Shown: positions 47,331 through 56,297 of the stretch, piece by piece | Position numbering within the stretch: the stretch's first letter is position 1 | How the letters are laid out: every line of letters begins with the position of its first letter | Assembly: GCA_963717705.1 (NCBI GenBank) | Contig: CAVQWT010000003.1 | Location: 201,163 to 265,162 of the forward strand | Reading direction: 5' to 3' | Origin: CAVQWT01 sp963717705 | Lineage (GTDB): Bacteria > Pseudomonadota > Gammaproteobacteria > Burkholderiales > Casimicrobiaceae | DNA length: 64,000 nucleotides | The notes under the pieces: model-generated | The model's input: only the letters and a program-made list of their open reading frames with translations | Databases searched by the model: none | Told to the model about the DNA's origin: nothing | Translations under genes and position numbers: made by a program

Positions 47331-49349
47331 ATGGACATGAAAGTCGAGACCAGCGTGCTGGCCAACGCACTGCGCGCGCTGGCGATGGACGCGGTGCAGG
47401 CCGCGAATTCCGGCCATCCGGGCATGCCGATGGGCATGGCCGAGATCGCCGTCGCGCTGTGGACGCGGCACCTCGCGCACAACCCCGCGAACCCGCACTG
47501 GCCGGACCGCGACCGCTTCGTGCTGTCGAACGGGCACGGCTCGATGCTGCAGTACGCGCTGCTGCACCTGTCGGGCTACGACCTGCCGATGGACGAGTTG
47601 AAGCGGTTCCGCCAGCTGCATTCGAGGACGCCGGGGCACCCGGAGTACGGCGCGACGCCGGGCATCGAGACGACGACGGGGCCGTTGGGGCAGGGCCTCG
47701 CCAACGCCGTCGGCATGGCGCTGGCCGAGCGGCTGCTGGCGGCGGAATTCAACCGGCCCTTCCACCGCATCGTCGACCACCGGACGTACGTGTTCGTCGG
47801 CGACGGCTGCCTGATGGAAGGCATCTCGCACGAGGCGGCGGCGCTCGCCGGGACGCTGGCGCTCGACAAGCTGGTCGTCCTCTACGACGACAACGGCATC
47901 TCGATCGACGGCGAGGTCGAGGGCTGGTTCACCGACGACACGCCGAAGCGGTTCGAGGCCTACGGCTGGCGCGTGATCCGCGACGTCGACGGCCACGACG
48001 TCGAGGCCGTGGACGCGGCGCTTGCCGACGCGAGCAAGGGCGCCGGCAAGCCGACCTTGATCTGCTGCAGGACGATCATCGGCAAGGGCTCGCCGAACAA
48101 GCAAGGCACCGAAGGCGTCCACGGTGCCGCGCTTGGCGCGGCCGAGGTCGCGGCGACGCGCGAGGCGATCGGCTGGCGCCATCCCCCGTTCGAGGTTCCC
48201 GCCGACGTCTACGCAGGGTGGGACGCGCGGGCACGCGGCGCGCAGCGCGAGGCCGAGTGGAACGCGACGTTCGCCGCCTACGAGAAGGACTACCCGGCCG
48301 AGGCGGCCGAGTTCCGCCGGCGGATCGCGGGACGGCTGCCGGAGGGATTCCACGCCGCCGCGGCGGCGCTGGTCGAGCAGCACAACGCGAAGCCGCAGGC
48401 GGTGGCCACGCGCAAGGCCTCGCAGACGCTGCTGGAGTCGCTGGTCACGGCGGTGCCCGAGCTCCTCGGCGGCTCGGCCGACCTCACCGGGTCCAACCTC
48501 ACGCAGGTCAAGGGCATGTCCGCGGTCGGCCCGGCGGGAAGCGGCCGTTACGTCCACTACGGCGTGCGCGAGTTCGGCATGGCGGCGCTGATGAACGGCA
48601 TCGCGCTGCACGGCGGCTTCATTCCCTACGGCGGCACGTTCCTGGTGTTCTCCGACTACGCGCGCAACGCGCTGCGAATGGCTGCGCTGATGCGGATCCG
48701 CTCGATCCTGGTGCTCACGCACGACTCGATCGGCCTGGGCGAGGACGGCCCGACGCACCAGCCGGTCGAGCACGCGGCGAGCCTGCGCCTCATCCCCAAC
48801 CTCGACGTCTGGCGCCCGTGCGATGCGGTCGAGACGGCGGTCGCGTGGACCGCGGCCATCGAGCGCGACAACGGGCCGACGGCGCTGCTGCTGTCGCGCC
48901 AGAACATCGCTCCCATCCAGCACTCGAAGACCGCGCTCGCCGACATCGCGCGCGGCGGCTACGTCCACGCCGAGGGCGCGGGCGCACCGCGTGCGATGGT
49001 GATCGCCACCGGATCCGAGGTCCCGCTGGCGCGCGCGGCGCAGGAGCAGCTCGCCGCCGAAGGCATCCCGATCCGCGTGGTGTCGATGCCGGCGCCGTCG
49101 GTGTTCGACCGGCAGCCGGACACCTACCGCACCGCCGTGCTGCCGCCGCACGTGCCCTGCGTCGCCGTCGAGGCGGGCGTGACCGACGGCTGGTACAAGT
49201 ACACGGGGCGCGGCGGCATCGTCATCGGCATCGACCGCTTCGGCGAGTCCGCGCCGGCCGACGAGGTCTACCGCGAGCTCGGCATCACCACCGAGCGGGT
49301 CGTCGCGGCGCTGCGGCGCCTGCTGCGGCTGCCGGCGGCGCCGGCGTAG
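47331..49349 (+). CDS. cbbT: Transketolase
   Basis: 672 aa. Thiamine diphosphate binding GDGCLMEGISHEA...DDN, substrate histidines in GHPGMPMGMAE and HSRTPGHPEYG, and the pyrimidine domain (VLTHDSIGLGEDGPTHQPVEH). The ATG at 47331 follows CCAGGAGACC; an in-frame start at 47298 would overlap cbbP. Last identifiable gene of this cbb operon; no aldolase, epimerase or phosphoglycolate phosphatase gene follows. Confidence 0.96.
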   Translation: MDMKVETSVLANALRALAMDAVQAANSGHPGMPMGMAEIAVALWTRHLAHNPANPHWPDRDRFVLSNGHGSMLQYALLHLSGYDLPMDELKRFRQLHSRTPGHPEYGATPGIETTTGPLGQGLANAVGMALAERLLAAEFNRPFHRIVDHRTYVFVGDGCLMEGISHEAAALAGTLALDKLVVLYDDNGISIDGEVEGWFTDDTPKRFEAYGWRVIRDVDGHDVEAVDAALADASKGAGKPTLICCRTIIGKGSPNKQGTEGVHGAALGAAEVAATREAIGWRHPPFEVPADVYAGWDARARGAQREAEWNATFAAYEKDYPAEAAEFRRRIAGRLPEGFHAAAAALVEQHNAKPQAVATRKASQTLLESLVTAVPELLGGSADLTGSNLTQVKGMSAVGPAGSGRYVHYGVREFGMAALMNGIALHGGFIPYGGTFLVFSDYARNALRMAALMRIRSILVLTHDSIGLGEDGPTHQPVEHAASLRLIPNLDVWRPCDAVETAVAWTAAIERDNGPTALLLSRQNIAPIQHSKTALADIARGGYVHAEGAGAPRAMVIATGSEVPLARAAQEQLAAEGIPIRVVSMPAPSVFDRQPDTYRTAVLPPHVPCVAVEAGVTDGWYKYTGRGGIVIGIDRFGESAPADEVYRELGITTERVVAALRRLLRLPAAPA

Positions 49350-49400
49350 GCCGGCAGCGCGGTCACGAGACGGGCCTGCGGTCGCCTCGCCGTACGCCTA

Positions 49401-49595
49401 TCACATGGAGGTCGGGCTCAGCCGGATCACCGAGCAGCCCAGGATGACGCAGAGGCGGGAGAACACCGCGTCGGCATCCACGCCGAGTTCCGCCATGACC
49501 TGGGGTATTGCCGCCACCGGACCCACGCGCATGACTTCGCTGATGGGAGCCAGGCCATCAGGAGGTGTAACGCGCGGACCATCGGAAGGCGACAT
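49401..49595 (-). pseudogene. Truncated AraC-type regulator N-terminus
   Basis: 64 codons from ATG 49595. The segment EVMRVGPVAAIPQVMAELGVDADAVFSRLCV looks like the start of the N-terminal ligand-binding domain of AraC-family regulators, but it stops after about 60 residues with no HTH. No SD is visible. Probably a fragment left by deletion. Confidence 0.5.
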
Positions 49596-49694
49596 CGGGC
49601 ACGCCAGTCGGCCGGATTGTTGAAGGCCATCCTGGCCGAAAATGCAGGATTGGCACCAGCGACATATGCTAGATTCCGCACGGACAGGTCCTCC

Positions 49695-49841
49695 GTCCTG
49701 GGCATGGGCTGGCCGGCGCCGCCCTCCGGCTCGACAACGATTCCGACGAACGGGAACGCCCGCTACACCTGCGGGAACACCTGGTTCCAGCCGGCGTACG
49801 GCGCGAACGGGGTCTACTCCGTCGTCGTGCCCGCGCCCTGA
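49695..49841 (+). pseudogene. C-terminal fragment of a small secreted-type protein
   Basis: The frame ending at 49841 closes with ARYTCGNTWFQPAYGANGVY..., which resembles the C-terminus of small exported hypothetical proteins with a CGNTWFxPxYG motif. The upstream part lacks a signal peptide in the same frame, so this is likely a remnant. It overlaps the gap after the AraC fragment, making 49350-49884 a small gene graveyard. Confidence 0.4.
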
Positions 49842-49884
49842 GCCGCGGGCAGACTGACCCATTCATCACCTTCGGAGCATCGAC

Positions 49885-50055
49885 ATGGGAGCGGCAAGGA
49901 AGATCCTCGGGCTCGGCATCGTTAGCGCGGCGCTGCTCGCCGGATGCGGGAAGAACGAAGACCCCGTCGCGAAGGCGGCGAAGCAGGAGCCGCCCTCGAC
50001 CCTCCCGCCGGGCGAGGGCACCCGGAACCCGCCGGCGCTCGTCGCGGCGAACTAG
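49885..50055 (+). CDS. Small lipoprotein of unknown function
   Basis: 56 aa: MGAARKILGLGIVSAALLAGC with a lipobox LAGC (Cys21), then a charged and proline-rich tail ending PALVAAN. GGAG seven nt before the ATG supports the start. A lipid-anchored peptide of about 36 residues would result. It is followed 12 bp later by a membrane protein on the same strand. Confidence 0.75.
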   Translation: MGAARKILGLGIVSAALLAGCGKNEDPVAKAAKQEPPSTLPPGEGTRNPPALVAAN

Positions 50056-50067
50056 CGCGCAACTGCG

Positions 50068-50631
50068 ATGAACAAGGCTGTCGAAAAGCTGAAGGAAGAA
50101 TTTCTGGCCATTCTGCCGCCGACCATCTTCTTCTTCGTCGCGCTGCACATCATCGGCCTGGTCAGAGCCCTCATGACGGAGGGCACCGGGCTGCCGGTCA
50201 CTTCGTCGGCCCAAATCGCGCTCGCCGCGCTGATCATCGGCAAGGCGGTCCTGCTCGCCGACCTTTGGCCGCCGATCAATCGATTCCCGCAGAAGCCGCT
50301 GATCTACAACATCGCCTGGAAGACCGTCATCTACTATGCGGTCGCGAGCTTCATCCACTATCTGGAACGACTCTATGACTTCGCCAAGCAGGCCGGTGGA
50401 ATCGTCGCCGGCAACGAAAGGCTGCTGTCCGAGATCGTGTGGCCGCATTTCTGGGCGCTCCAGATCATCCTGTTCGTCGTCATTCTCAACTACTGCGTGA
50501 TCCGGGAACTGGGGCGGATGCTGGGTGAAGAACGCATGATTCGGATGTTCTTCCTGCAACCCGCCGCAGCGAGCGTCGAAGAGCGCGAAGCCTCGCGCGA
50601 TCCGACCTCCACGACCCCAGGAGGCAAGTGA
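50068..50631 (+). CDS. Integral membrane protein of unknown function
   Basis: 187 aa with about four hydrophobic segments (near 14-36, 49-66, 81-100 and 131-150) and a charged C-terminal tail. No catalytic motif is recognised. G+C at third positions is lower than in the sulfur genes. 50632-50798 downstream shows no gene. Confidence 0.75.
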   Translation: MNKAVEKLKEEFLAILPPTIFFFVALHIIGLVRALMTEGTGLPVTSSAQIALAALIIGKAVLLADLWPPINRFPQKPLIYNIAWKTVIYYAVASFIHYLERLYDFAKQAGGIVAGNERLLSEIVWPHFWALQIILFVVILNYCVIRELGRMLGEERMIRMFFLQPAAASVEEREASRDPTSTTPGGK

Positions 50632-50798
50632 TCCCGCGCGGAAGTGCGGCGAAAGCGCTTCCGCTCATGGACGCGGCGTGCCTGCGTCCGGTCTCTTCGC
50701 ACGCGAATGGCTGCAACGGGTCGATGGCACCATTGCGGCCAACGGCAGCGATTCATGGAAACGGCCACCAGATGGCGGCCGCCGATGGCGAAAAAGCA

Positions 50799-50831
50799 CG
50801 AGGGGTTGCGCGAATTTCGCGCAACCCCTCG
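50799..50831 (-). terminator. Terminator of the tRNA-Lys pair
   Basis: A perfect 16-bp inverted repeat around one base (CGAGGGGTTGCGCGAA / TTCGCGCAACCCCTCG). On the minus strand it is followed by TGCTTTTTC, a U-run, eight bp past the end of tRNA-Lys(CTT). On the plus strand it is followed by AGTTTGTT, so it may also stop the membrane-protein transcript. Confidence 0.85.
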
Positions 50832-50838
50832 AGTTTGT

Positions 50839-50914
50839 TGGTAGGCCGTGTAGGGATCGAACCTACGACCAACGGATTAAGAGTCCGCTGCTCTACCAGC
50901 TGAGCTAACGACCC
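50839..50914 (-). tRNA. tRNA-Lys (anticodon CTT)
   Basis: 76 nt on the minus strand: acceptor GGGTCGT, D arm GCTCAGCTGGTAGAGC, anticodon stem GCGGA with loop CTCTTAA (CTT), variable loop, T arm TTCGATC, acceptor end ACGGCCT with A73 and encoded CCA. The first acceptor pair is G-U. Confidence 0.97.
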
Positions 50915-50981
50915 GGTGCACTGCGCTTCGGCGGTCCGGCTTCCCGGTGTGGGGCTCGACTCCGACGGCCCGCCACCGGAA

Positions 50982-51057
50982 TGGTAGGCCGTGCTGGATT
51001 CGAACCAGCGACCAACGGATTAAAAGTCCGCTGCTCTACCAACTGAGCTAACGGCCC
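50982..51057 (-). tRNA. tRNA-Lys (anticodon TTT)
   Basis: 76 nt on the minus strand: acceptor GGGCCGT, D arm GCTCAGTTGGTAGAGC, anticodon loop CTTTTAA (TTT), T loop TTCGAAT, acceptor end ACGGCCT with A73 and encoded CCA. It lies 67 bp upstream of the CTT gene. The TTT species is one of the tRNAs that receive 2-thiouridine at U34 through the Tus pathway in bacteria. Confidence 0.97.
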
Positions 51058-51195
51058 GCCGAAAGCCGTAAATTATAACCGGAAACCGGGGCCGTCCTCA
51101 AGATCGTGCGGGCCGTCCGGCGGCTCCGTGGCGCAGCCCGCGTCAGCCGCCCCTGCGGTGCCCGTGGCGGCGCGCCGCTCGCGCCCGTGGCGGAG

Positions 51196-51741
51196 TCAGT
51201 GCTCGTCGCCGGTCAGGAACGGCGGCAGCGGCGAGACGTCGATGCCCTCCTCCCGCAACTCCTCGGTTTCTTCCCGCGACGCCTGGCCGCGGATCGGCCG
51301 TGCGGGCGCCTCGTCGTAGTGGATGCGGCGCGCTTCCTCGGGGAAGCGGCGGCCGACATCCTCCGCGGCCCGGACGATCTCGCGCAGCTTCGACAGCATT
51401 TCGGCGGGAAGGCCCGAGGCGAAGTTCGCGGGCACCGCGTCGTCGGCGTTCATGTCGGGCGCATCGCCGTGCCGGTTCGGGTCCGGAGCGCGCTCGCCCT
51501 GCCCCCGGCTGCCGGTGCGCCCGGCCGCGCCGCGGCGCGATCCGGCGTGGCCGGCCGCCCCTGCGGCGGCGCCGGCGCGCGGCGTGGCGACCTTCGCCGA
51601 AGGCACGATGGCCACGCCCGCGTCGTCGCAGATCGGGCAGCGGACGAGCTCCCGCGCCTTCTGCGCGGCGAAATCGTCACCCGAGGCGAACCAGCCCTCG
51701 AAACGGTGGCCATGCGGGCAGGCGAGGTCGTAGATGATCAT
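51196..51741 (-). CDS. DUF1178 family protein
   Basis: 181 aa. N-terminal MIIYDLACPHGHRFEGWFASGDDF with two zinc-ribbon-like pairs (CPHGH; CPICDD), an Ala/Gly-rich linker, then a conserved C-terminal block PAEMLSKLREIVRAAEDVGRRFPEEARRIHY. These features are characteristic of DUF1178, a small conserved proteobacterial protein without established function. Confidence 0.9.
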   Translation of the reverse strand: MIIYDLACPHGHRFEGWFASGDDFAAQKARELVRCPICDDAGVAIVPSAKVATPRAGAAAGAAGHAGSRRGAAGRTGSRGQGERAPDPNRHGDAPDMNADDAVPANFASGLPAEMLSKLREIVRAAEDVGRRFPEEARRIHYDEAPARPIRGQASREETEELREEGIDVSPLPPFLTGDEH

Positions 51742-51924
51742 TGATCGTTAACGGCTTGGCGTGCCGTCGTGTTGACGGCGGTGTCCGGTCCGGCCGGTGG
51801 AATGGACGGCGATGGCGGCGGCGGGACGATCCGGTCGCGCCGGGGACTGCGCCGGGACCCTCGATCGCGGCGAGCGCGGCTGCGGGCAGGTTCGGGCGGT
51901 CGACGGCGAAGCGCCGGTCCCCCC

Positions 51925-53040
51925 TCAGCCCATCCGCTCGAGCCGCCACATCTGGTATTTCACCGCGGCGACGCAGCCCGCGATGATCGCCGCCAGCGCC
52001 AGCATCGAGCCGACCGCGAGGGTCGAGATGCCGGTCAGGCCCTGCCCGATGGTGCAGCCCAGCGCGGTGACGCCGCCGAAGCCCATCAGGATGCCGCCGA
52101 CGATGTGGTTGCTCAAGTCCTCGACGCTGGCGAAGCCCTCCCAGCGGAAGGTCCGCGCGGCGAGCGCCACGCCCAGCGAGCCGACCATCATCCCCAGCAC
52201 GCCGGCGATGCCGAAGGTCAGCACGCGCGTGGTGTCGCTCCAGAACATCAGCAGTTCCATCAGGTACGCGACCGGGGCGGTGAAGCTGAACGACTCCATA
52301 CGGCCGGAGTTGGTGGCGAAGAACTTTTCCTCGAGCGTGGCGGGATCCTCGGCGACGTAGCCCAGGTGGCCCGACACGTACCAGCCGCCGACGATGACCA
52401 GCCCGATGACGATGCCGCCGACGACCAGTTCCGGCGACGAGCGGAAGTCGCGGCTGGCGAAGATCCAGGCCAGGATCGCCCCGGCGACGACGAACGGCAG
52501 CCACTGCCGCGCGCCCTGCAGACCGGCGGCGGCGGCGAGTCCGGGCAGGTCCGCCGTGGCCGCCCCCAGCGCGGCGAAGTCGAAGCGCACGGGGTCGAGC
52601 CCGGTCGCGCGCCAGACGCCGAAGATCCCGCGCAGCGTCATGTACGCCGACACGCCGAGGAACACCAGCACGACCAGCGACTTCAGGTTGCCGCCGCCGA
52701 CGCGGATCAGCGTCTTGCTGCCGCAGCCGGACGCGAGCGTCATGCCGAAGCCGAACAGGAACCCGCCAAGCAGCATCGACAGCCAGCTCAGCCTGGTGCC
52801 GGTGTAGACCGACTTCGTCAGGTCGACCTGCCCCGTCGCGTGCAGCGCCCCCGCGCCGGCGATGGCGACCGCGATCGCCAGCACCCACATCCGCATCCGC
52901 CGCCAGTCGCCAAAGTTAACGATGTCGGTGACCGCGCCCATGGTGCAGAAGCTGACGCGGTTGCCGACCGCGCCGAAGACCACGGCCAGTGCGAAGGCGA
53001 GGCCGGTGACGAGCGCGGGGAGGCTGGAGGTGTCGGTCAT
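51925..53040 (-). CDS. YeeE/YedE (TsuA-like) sulfur-compound transporter
   Basis: 371 aa with about nine or more hydrophobic segments. Conserved cysteines lie in VSFCTMGAV, LASGCGSKTL and ALGCTIGQGLTG, the pattern that relays thiosulfate in TsuA. The partner TusA-like YeeD gene is not adjacent, but tusA genes exist elsewhere in the window. A GATAAT hexamer at 53054-53049 lies so near the ATG (53040) that the mRNA could be nearly leaderless. Confidence 0.88.
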   Translation of the reverse strand: MTDTSSLPALVTGLAFALAVVFGAVGNRVSFCTMGAVTDIVNFGDWRRMRMWVLAIAVAIAGAGALHATGQVDLTKSVYTGTRLSWLSMLLGGFLFGFGMTLASGCGSKTLIRVGGGNLKSLVVLVFLGVSAYMTLRGIFGVWRATGLDPVRFDFAALGAATADLPGLAAAAGLQGARQWLPFVVAGAILAWIFASRDFRSSPELVVGGIVIGLVIVGGWYVSGHLGYVAEDPATLEEKFFATNSGRMESFSFTAPVAYLMELLMFWSDTTRVLTFGIAGVLGMMVGSLGVALAARTFRWEGFASVEDLSNHIVGGILMGFGGVTALGCTIGQGLTGISTLAVGSMLALAAIIAGCVAAVKYQMWRLERMG

Positions 53041-53308
53041 GATGCGAAATTATCTTACACGACAGCGGGGTCTTGGCGCAGGGTCCTGGCGCCTGCGCCG
53101 GGCCCCAGCCGGGCCGGCGCGCGCTGCCACTGCGCCGCGTTGCCGCCGCGCCGCCGCAACCCCGTTTCGGCACCCCGCCCGTTTAAAGCAGGGACCGCCG
53201 GAAAGCGCCCGCCGAACCGGCTCCGTCCGGGCCGGTCGGGGCGGGGAGTCCGCGGTTCGCGCGACGGCCCGCCGCTGCCGCCGGATCGGCCGAATCAGGG
53301 AGAACCTC

Positions 53309-54304
53309 ATGTCCAAAGTCGATGCTGTTTCCACCACACCCTTGACCAAATCGTCGATATGGCGTCAGTGTGCGCTTACACTTGCGCTTGCCGCCGCGAC
53401 CGCGATGAGCGGCAGCCCGGCCGCGCAGGCCGGCGTCACCAGCCGCGGCTACGCCGAGGTCGAGATCGTCGACCGCGTCGACGGCCGGGTGCTGCCGGTC
53501 TACCGCAAGGACGGCCAGGCCTGGGTCGTCGGCACGCCGGGCCGCGAGTATTCGGTCCGCATCCGCAGCATCAACGGGGCCCGGCTGCTGGCGGTGACCA
53601 GCGTCGACGGCGTCAACGTCATCTCGGGCGAGACCGCGTCGCCGGCGCAGTCCGGCTACGTGCTGGACCCGTACGCTTCGCTCGACATCGCCGGCTGGCG
53701 CAAGAACCTCGCGCGCACCGCCGCCTTCTACTTCACCGAGCTGCCGGACAGCTACGCCGCGCGCACCGGGCGGCCCGACCACGTCGGCGTCATCGGCGTC
53801 GCGGTGTTCCGCGAGCGCGTCGCACCGATGCCGGGCAAGATCGGGCAATCGCGCACCAACGAGGCGGACGGCGCCGGCGGCCCCGCGGCGTATCCGTCGG
53901 CGAGCGCGCCGCGGCGCGATGCGGCGACCGGCGAAGCCACCGCGCGGGATGCCGCGGGCAGCGGCGTCGCCGAGCAGAAGGCGCAGGAAGCGGTCGCGCC
54001 CGAACTGCGCGGGCGGCTCGAAGCCGACCGCCAGGTGGCGGCGGCGCCGCTGTACGCCCCGGTGCCGGCGCCCGCGCCGGCGGCCAAGCTCGGCACCGGG
54101 CACGGCCGCAACGAGACTTCGCACGCGCAGATGGTGGCGTTCGAGCGCGACAGCTCGCAGCCGGCGGAAGTGATCACCATCCGCTACGACCGGCACGAGA
54201 ACCTCGTCGCGATGGGCGTGCTGCCGCCTCCGGTTGCGTACGTGCCGCCGCGGCCGAAGCCGTTCCCCGCGTGGCCGCGCTTCGCGCCCGATCCTCCGCG
54301 GTGA
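53309..54304 (+). CDS. Exported protein of unknown function
   Basis: 331 aa. The signal peptide-like N-terminus (WRQCALTLALAAATAMSGSPAAQA) is followed by a globular domain (GYAEVEIVDRVDGRVLPVYRK; GREYSVRIRS) and a long low-complexity Ala/Pro region, ending in proline-rich APDPPR. GGGAGAACCTC precedes the ATG. It stands just before an ECF sigma factor gene. The 268-bp gap to the divergent yeeE (53041-53308) holds no gene. Confidence 0.8.
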   Translation: MSKVDAVSTTPLTKSSIWRQCALTLALAAATAMSGSPAAQAGVTSRGYAEVEIVDRVDGRVLPVYRKDGQAWVVGTPGREYSVRIRSINGARLLAVTSVDGVNVISGETASPAQSGYVLDPYASLDIAGWRKNLARTAAFYFTELPDSYAARTGRPDHVGVIGVAVFRERVAPMPGKIGQSRTNEADGAGGPAAYPSASAPRRDAATGEATARDAAGSGVAEQKAQEAVAPELRGRLEADRQVAAAPLYAPVPAPAPAAKLGTGHGRNETSHAQMVAFERDSSQPAEVITIRYDRHENLVAMGVLPPPVAYVPPRPKPFPAWPRFAPDPPR

Positions 54305-54360
54305 CCGTGGCGGCAATGGCCGGTTGCGACCCGCGCGGGCCGCTCGCATACTCGCGGGCG

Positions 54361-54984
54361 ATGCCCGCGCAACCCATTCCGCTCACCGGCGACGAGGCGC
54401 TGATGCTCGCCTACGCGGCGGGCGACGCCGCCGCCTTCGACGCGCTGTATGCGCGCCACAAGGGCGGCAGCTACCGCTACCTGCTGCGCCACTGCGGCAA
54501 CGCCGGCACCGCCGACGAGATGTTCCAGGACGTGTGGACGAACGTGATCCGCGCCCGCGCGACGTACGCGCCGACGGCGAAGTTCACGACCTGGCTGTAC
54601 CGGATCGCGCACAATCGCCTGGTCGACCACTGGCGCGCGAGCGGCCACGTCGAACTCGTCGCGGCGCACGCCGACGACGACGACGACGCGATCGACCCGC
54701 TGTCGCGCGTCGCCGCCGCGCGCGCGTCGATGCCGGACGTGCGCGCGCAGGCGAAGCAGATCGGTACCCGCATCGACGCCGCGCTGCGCACGCTGCCCGC
54801 AGCGCAGCGCGACGCGTTCCTGCTGCAGCACGAAGGCGGCCTGTCGCTGGCCGAGATCGCCGAACTCACCGGCGCCGGCGCCGAGACGGTGAAGAGCCGG
54901 CTGCGCTACGCCACCGCGCGGCTGCGCGCGGAACTCGCGGACCTCGCCGATTTCGGCGACGACGCGCAGGACGAATCGACATGA
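54361..54984 (+). CDS. ECF-type RNA polymerase sigma factor
   Basis: 207 aa. Region 2 shows DEMFQDVWTNVIRARATYAPTAKFTTWLYRIAHNRLVDHWR and region 4 AQRDAFLLQHEGGLSLAEIAELTGAGAETVKSRLRYATARLR. No region 3, so it is a group 4 sigma factor. The stop overlaps the next ATG (ATGA), pairing it with the frameshifted anti-sigma-like gene downstream. Confidence 0.93.
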   Translation: MPAQPIPLTGDEALMLAYAAGDAAAFDALYARHKGGSYRYLLRHCGNAGTADEMFQDVWTNVIRARATYAPTAKFTTWLYRIAHNRLVDHWRASGHVELVAAHADDDDDAIDPLSRVAAARASMPDVRAQAKQIGTRIDAALRTLPAAQRDAFLLQHEGGLSLAEIAELTGAGAETVKSRLRYATARLRAELADLADFGDDAQDEST

Positions 54985-56282
54985 CCGACCCCAAACGACC
55001 CGACGAGCGCGACCAGCCAACGCCAGGTGCGGATCGCGGCACGGCACGGAGCGCGCAGCGCGCATCCGGCGCCGGCGAGGCGGCGGACCGTCGCGCGGGT
55101 GTCGACGACGACGCGCGCTTCGACGCCGCCTGGCGGTCGCAGTCGCGCGAGGAACCGCCGCCGGCGCTCGACGCGGCGCTTCGCGCGGCCGCGCGGCGCG
55201 AAGTCGGCGCGCGCGTCAAACCTGCCACGGTGCCGGAGGCGACGAGACCCGAGCGCTGGTGGTTTCCGCTCGCCGCCGCCGCGACCATCGGCGCGATCGC
55301 GATCGGCCTGCTGCAGGTCGTCACGCCGGACCGGGTGGGCTCGCCGGGCGGCGATGCGCGAAGCGTCTCGGACGTGCCGCCGGGCGCGAAAAGCGTGGAG
55401 ATGCCGGGCGCGGGGCCGACGCAACGCTGCCGTCGCAAACGACGCCTTTGCCCGCGTCCGCGACGACGGCGATGGATACGCCTGCGCCTGCGCCTGCACC
55501 TGCGCATGCGCCTCCGCCGGCAACGACGGCAACGACGGCAACGGCAACGTCGGCGACCACGACAACGGCGGCGATGGCGACGAAGACCGAGCCCGATGCG
55601 GCGTCGCGAGTGACGCCTTCCGCCCCGTCATCGGCAAAGGTCGACGCCCAGGCCCCCGCGCGCGTCGCGGCCGATATGCCGTCGGGAGTGACGCCTCCGC
55701 CGCCGTCGACCCCGACGGGAACGTCCGCAGAAGGCGCGCGCCGCAAAGACACCCCGCAGCCGTTCCCGGCGCTGGCGGGAGTGCCGTCGGGCGAGACCGG
55801 CACCAAAGGTCGCGGATTCGACGGGTGCCGCGCCGGCTGCGGTGCCAGCGCCACCCACCGCGTCCCTCCGCGCTCCGATCGTCGCCCCGCTCGCCGCGCC
55901 GCCCGCTCCCTCGCGCGTCGCGGCGCCGACTCCCACGCCAACTCTCGCACCGGCTCCCGCACCGCCCCCCGCACCGACCGCGGCACCGCAGCCGGCACCA
56001 ATGGCCAAGCTCGGCGCGGCACGCGAGCAGAGCGACCGCGCCGTCGCGCCGCGCGCCGCCGACACGGCCGAGGGCACCGCGGGTGCCAGCCGTGCGCGCG
56101 GCGAAATCGTCCAGCGGGCAGCCGAGCTGCCGGTGCCGGAGTGGATCGCGCTGATCCGCCGGCTGCGCGACGAAGGGAAGTACGCCGACGTCGAGCGCGA
56201 GCTGAAGGCGTTCCGCGCAGCGCATCCGGATCACCCGACACTGCTGCCGCCCGACCTGCGCGACTGGCGAATGCCGCCCTGA
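54981..56282 (+). pseudogene. Frameshifted anti-sigma-factor-like membrane gene
   Basis: The first ~145 codons read normally and include a transmembrane helix (RWWFPLAAAATIGAIAIGLLQVV). Near 55420 this frame turns into an Arg-rich run and stops at 55613, while another frame continues as a Pro/Ala/Thr-rich linker to about 55790. The original frame then resumes with a sensible C-terminus (WIALIRRLRDEGKYADVERELKAF...) ending at 56282. Two compensating single-base shifts explain this. They fall in a repeat-rich tract (AACGACGGC repeats near 55520), so they may be assembly errors or real decay. Coupled to the sigma factor by ATGA. Confidence 0.75.
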
Positions 56283-56297
56283 GCAGCGGCGGCGTGC

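Noticed and set aside
51196..51741. Relation of DUF1178 to the sulfur genes
   Set aside because: DUF1178 is widespread in proteobacteria without sulfur oxidation, so proximity is likely incidental.
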